From Phycisphaerales bacterium (GTDB lineage: Bacteria; Planctomycetota; Phycisphaerae; Sedimentisphaerales; UBA12454): a stretch of 64,000 bases of DNA. Position numbers and translations under genes: made by a program. Of the stretch, positions 62,454-64,000 are shown in pieces; position 1 is the first letter of the stretch, and the number at the start of each line of letters is the position of its first letter. Location of the stretch: assembly GCA_003142595.1 (NCBI GenBank), contig PLMU01000006.1, forward strand, positions 128,840-192,839, in the 5' to 3' direction. Under the pieces are notes generated by a model. It did no database searches and was not told where the DNA came from. It worked only from the letters and a program-made list of their open reading frames with translations.

Positions 62454-62612
62454 TTTTTCCTTCCTATGTTAAAAGTCTACTTTGATTTTTTTCTCGCTGT
62501 TGCTTCCTCGACGCACCCCAATTATACCCCCGCTTTCAATTGGCTTCAACAACAAAAAAGAGGTTAAGAAACAATTGACTTATGCCGAAATAACTGGTAT
62601 AAGGGTTCTCAA
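62454..62612. other. intergenic gap containing the right island-edge repeat
   Basis: It holds the second copy of the 33-bp direct repeat (62527-62559). No gene or promoter recognised. Confidence 0.5.
62527..62559 (+). repeat. 33-bp direct repeat, right copy
   Basis: It matches 57051-57083 with one C/T difference, same orientation. Confidence 0.75.
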
Positions 62613-62711
62613 ATGACTAATGTTTCAAAACAATCTGTTTACGGCCTTTCAAACAACGAAACCTCCCGCATTGCTATTATTATCGCTATAATTATTGGTG
62701 TGACGCCCTAA
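62613..62711 (+). CDS. possible 32-aa membrane peptide
   Basis: MTNVSKQSVYGLSNNETSRI is followed by a hydrophobic AIIIAIIIGVTP and a TAA. AAGGG lies 7 bp before ATG 62613. It ends about 25 bp before a strong terminator, so it forms a compact transcription unit. Coding status is unproven. Confidence 0.45.
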   Translation: MTNVSKQSVYGLSNNETSRIAIIIAIIIGVTP

Positions 62712-62735
62712 AGGCTTAAATATATAATTAGTATT

Positions 62736-62772
62736 AAAGCCTTGCAGGGTAAAAAATCCGCAAGGCTTTTTT
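62736..62772 (+). terminator. intrinsic terminator upstream of ileS
   Basis: A 10-bp stem AAAGCCTTGC (62736-62745) with GCAAGGCTTT (62760-62769) and a six-T run ending at 62772. Insulates ileS from the accessory region. Confidence 0.8.
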
Positions 62773-62802
62773 GTTATATATAATTGCCTGACAAGAGTTT
62801 AC

Positions 62803-62831
62803 TTGACAGGTGAAAACAGTAAAATTATGAT
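62803..62831 (+). promoter_or_regulatory. promoter of ileS
   Basis: TTGACA (62803-62808), a 17-bp spacer and TATGAT (62826-62831), with a start near 62838 and ATG at 62856. The leader is too short for a T-box. Confidence 0.65.
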
Positions 62832-62855
62832 GTTTTGTTTTATCGGGAAACTATA

Positions 62856-64000
62856 ATGAGCGAAAATAGCGAAGACAAGAAAAATTACAGTAAGACGTTA
62901 AATCTGCCTCAGACCAACTTTGCGATGAAGGCCAATCTTACCCAGCGCGAGCCGCAGCAGCGGAAGAACTGGGACAAGATGGATATTTATAAAAAAATCA
63001 TCGAAGCAAGGCAGGGTTCACCGTTGTATATCCTTCACGACGGCCCTCCTTACGCCAACGGCGACATCCACATGGGTCACGTGATAAACAAGGTTCTCAA
63101 AGACATGGTCGTAAAGTATAAAACGATGAGCGGCTTTCAGGCTCCTTACGTTCCCGGCTGGGACTGCCACGGCCTGCCGATTGAGGCAAAGGTTTTTACA
63201 GAGCTTGGCGACAAAGCCAAAACGATGAGCAAACTTGAAATTCGCAAACTCTGCAAGCAATACGCGAGCAAATATGTAAAACTTCAGTCAAGGCAATTTA
63301 AGGACCTCGGCGTATTCGGCGATTTTGAAAATCCGTATTTGACGTTAAAGCCGCAATATGAAGCGGGCATTTGTGAAGTCTTTGCCGAGCTTGTGGCAAA
63401 GGGTCTGGTTTATAAACAGCTCAAGCCAATCCATTGGTGCAGCGGATGCAAAACCGCACTTGCCGATGCAGAGTTGGAATATGAGGATATTACTTCGCCG
63501 AGCATTTTTGTTAATTTCCCTGCGACAAAGGAATCCGCTGCGAAATTGAAGTCTCTCGGCCTTGTCAAGGATAGTGAAAATATATGTTTTATGATATGGA
63601 CGACAACGCCCTGGACGTTGGCCGCGAATTTAGCGATATCTGCACATCCCGACCTTGAGTACAAATCGATAAGTTTCACGCAGAACGGCAAAAAATTTAC
63701 ATCGATTATTGCACAGGCTCGACTTGAAGCTGTTATCGCGGCAGGTAAGCTTGAGAATTATACGGTTAGCGAAAAGACAGTAAAGGGAAGCCAGCTTATA
63801 GGCCTGAGGTATCAGCATCCATATATTGAGAAGAACCCGACGGACAAGGATGCCTGGCTGGTAATTAGCGCTAATTTTGTAACAACAGAGGATGGCACAG
63901 GTCTTGTTCATACCGCCCCCGGCCACGGCCAAGAGGACTATATGGCCGGCCAGCAGAACAAACTTGCGGTATATTCACCTGTGAAAGATGATGGCTGTTA
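62856..64000 (+). CDS. ileS: isoleucyl-tRNA synthetase, 3' end outside the window
   Basis: Charges tRNA-Ile (class I aaRS). 381 residues are visible, starting MSENSEDKKNYSKTLNLPQT. The HIGH-type motif is GDIHMGH near residue 69, in GPPYANGDIHMGH, preceded by YILHDG. WCSGCKTALADAELEYED, WTTTPWTLAANLAI and the editing-domain threonine-rich HTAPGHGQEDY are present. The KMSKS motif and anticodon domain lie beyond the window. It has its own promoter and is insulated by a terminator. Confidence 0.96.
   Translation, partial: MSENSEDKKNYSKTLNLPQTNFAMKANLTQREPQQRKNWDKMDIYKKIIEARQGSPLYILHDGPPYANGDIHMGHVINKVLKDMVVKYKTMSGFQAPYVPGWDCHGLPIEAKVFTELGDKAKTMSKLEIRKLCKQYASKYVKLQSRQFKDLGVFGDFENPYLTLKPQYEAGICEVFAELVAKGLVYKQLKPIHWCSGCKTALADAELEYEDITSPSIFVNFPATKESAAKLKSLGLVKDSENICFMIWTTTPWTLAANLAISAHPDLEYKSISFTQNGKKFTSIIAQARLEAVIAAGKLENYTVSEKTVKGSQLIGLRYQHPYIEKNPTDKDAWLVISANFVTTEDGTGLVHTAPGHGQEDYMAGQQNKLAVYSPVKDDGC

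Noticed and set aside
62773-62855. T-box leader before ileS
   Set aside because: The promoter lies 25 bp before the ATG, leaving no room for a T-box.

Overview
The window reads as chromosomal DNA of a Gram-negative-type bacterium, most likely a planctomycete of the Phycisphaerae / Sedimentisphaerales type. This is inference from content, not from a search. The pointers are lipid A genes (lpxD, lpxI, a WaaP-like kinase), a PEP-CTERM secreted protein, large secreted HEAT and beta-propeller proteins, tandem membrane glycosyltransferases fused to TPRs, and a class 1B pyrK-pyrD pair. Gene density is high with many ATGA-type overlaps. The accessory stretches are AT-richer and gene-poor.

Region by region. 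1-3.6 kb: translation cluster thrS (5' truncated by the window), infC (AUC start), rpmI, rplT, pheS, without pheT. 3.6-12.5 kb (minus): one long envelope operon running from a 102-aa protein through YggU, a transglutaminase-TPR protein, an AsmA-like protein, mnmA, a GT9 glycosyltransferase, lpxD and lpxI to a kinase. It is interrupted by a PEP-CTERM gene that lies between 16-bp direct repeats. 12.6-14.7 kb (minus): pyrK-pyrD behind a short promoter-terminator transcription unit that is either an attenuating leader or a small RNA. 14.8-16.2 kb: a PBP4-type carboxypeptidase. 16.2-17.1 kb: non-coding, with foldback structures. 17.1-18.5 kb: a SDH/ClpP-like serine protease with a small partner gene. 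18.7-22.3 kb: a sensorless histidine kinase, divergent from a small gene and a lone receiver, then a TPR protein. 22.4-24.6 kb (minus): a membrane-anchored GspE-type ATPase and a CvpA-like protein.

24.8-33.5 kb (plus): HEAT-repeat protein, small protein, beta-propeller, purH, a site-2 protease with CBS domains, and MprF, closed by a bidirectional terminator. 33.6-37.5 kb (minus): sugar-acid metabolism (LarA-like protein, gnd, KDG-kinase-like). 37.7 kb: tRNA-Thr(CGU). 37.8-40.3 kb (minus): lipoprotein, galE, ROK kinase. 40.5-46.6 kb: a XerC/D recombinase, an MFS transporter with a DUF2905 protein, a YdjC deacetylase and polA. 46.7-53.9 kb (minus): four tandem paralogous GT-C/TPR membrane proteins, two of which share a near-identical DNA tract.

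54-62.6 kb is the accessory part: an HNH/AP2-type endonuclease, secreted and membrane hypotheticals (one of only 59 aa), a SET-domain protein, a TPR protein with about 50-residue repeats, a SAM methyltransferase, a two-TM protein, a minimal nucleotidyltransferase and a nucleoside-deoxyribosyltransferase/TIR-like protein. A 33-bp direct repeat (57051 and 62527) brackets the last five genes. The nucleotidyltransferase / two-TM / methyltransferase operon beside the deoxyribosyltransferase-like gene is the best candidate for an undescribed (possibly defence or signalling) system, but this rests on context only. The window ends inside ileS, which has its own promoter and is preceded by a 32-codon ORF and a terminator.
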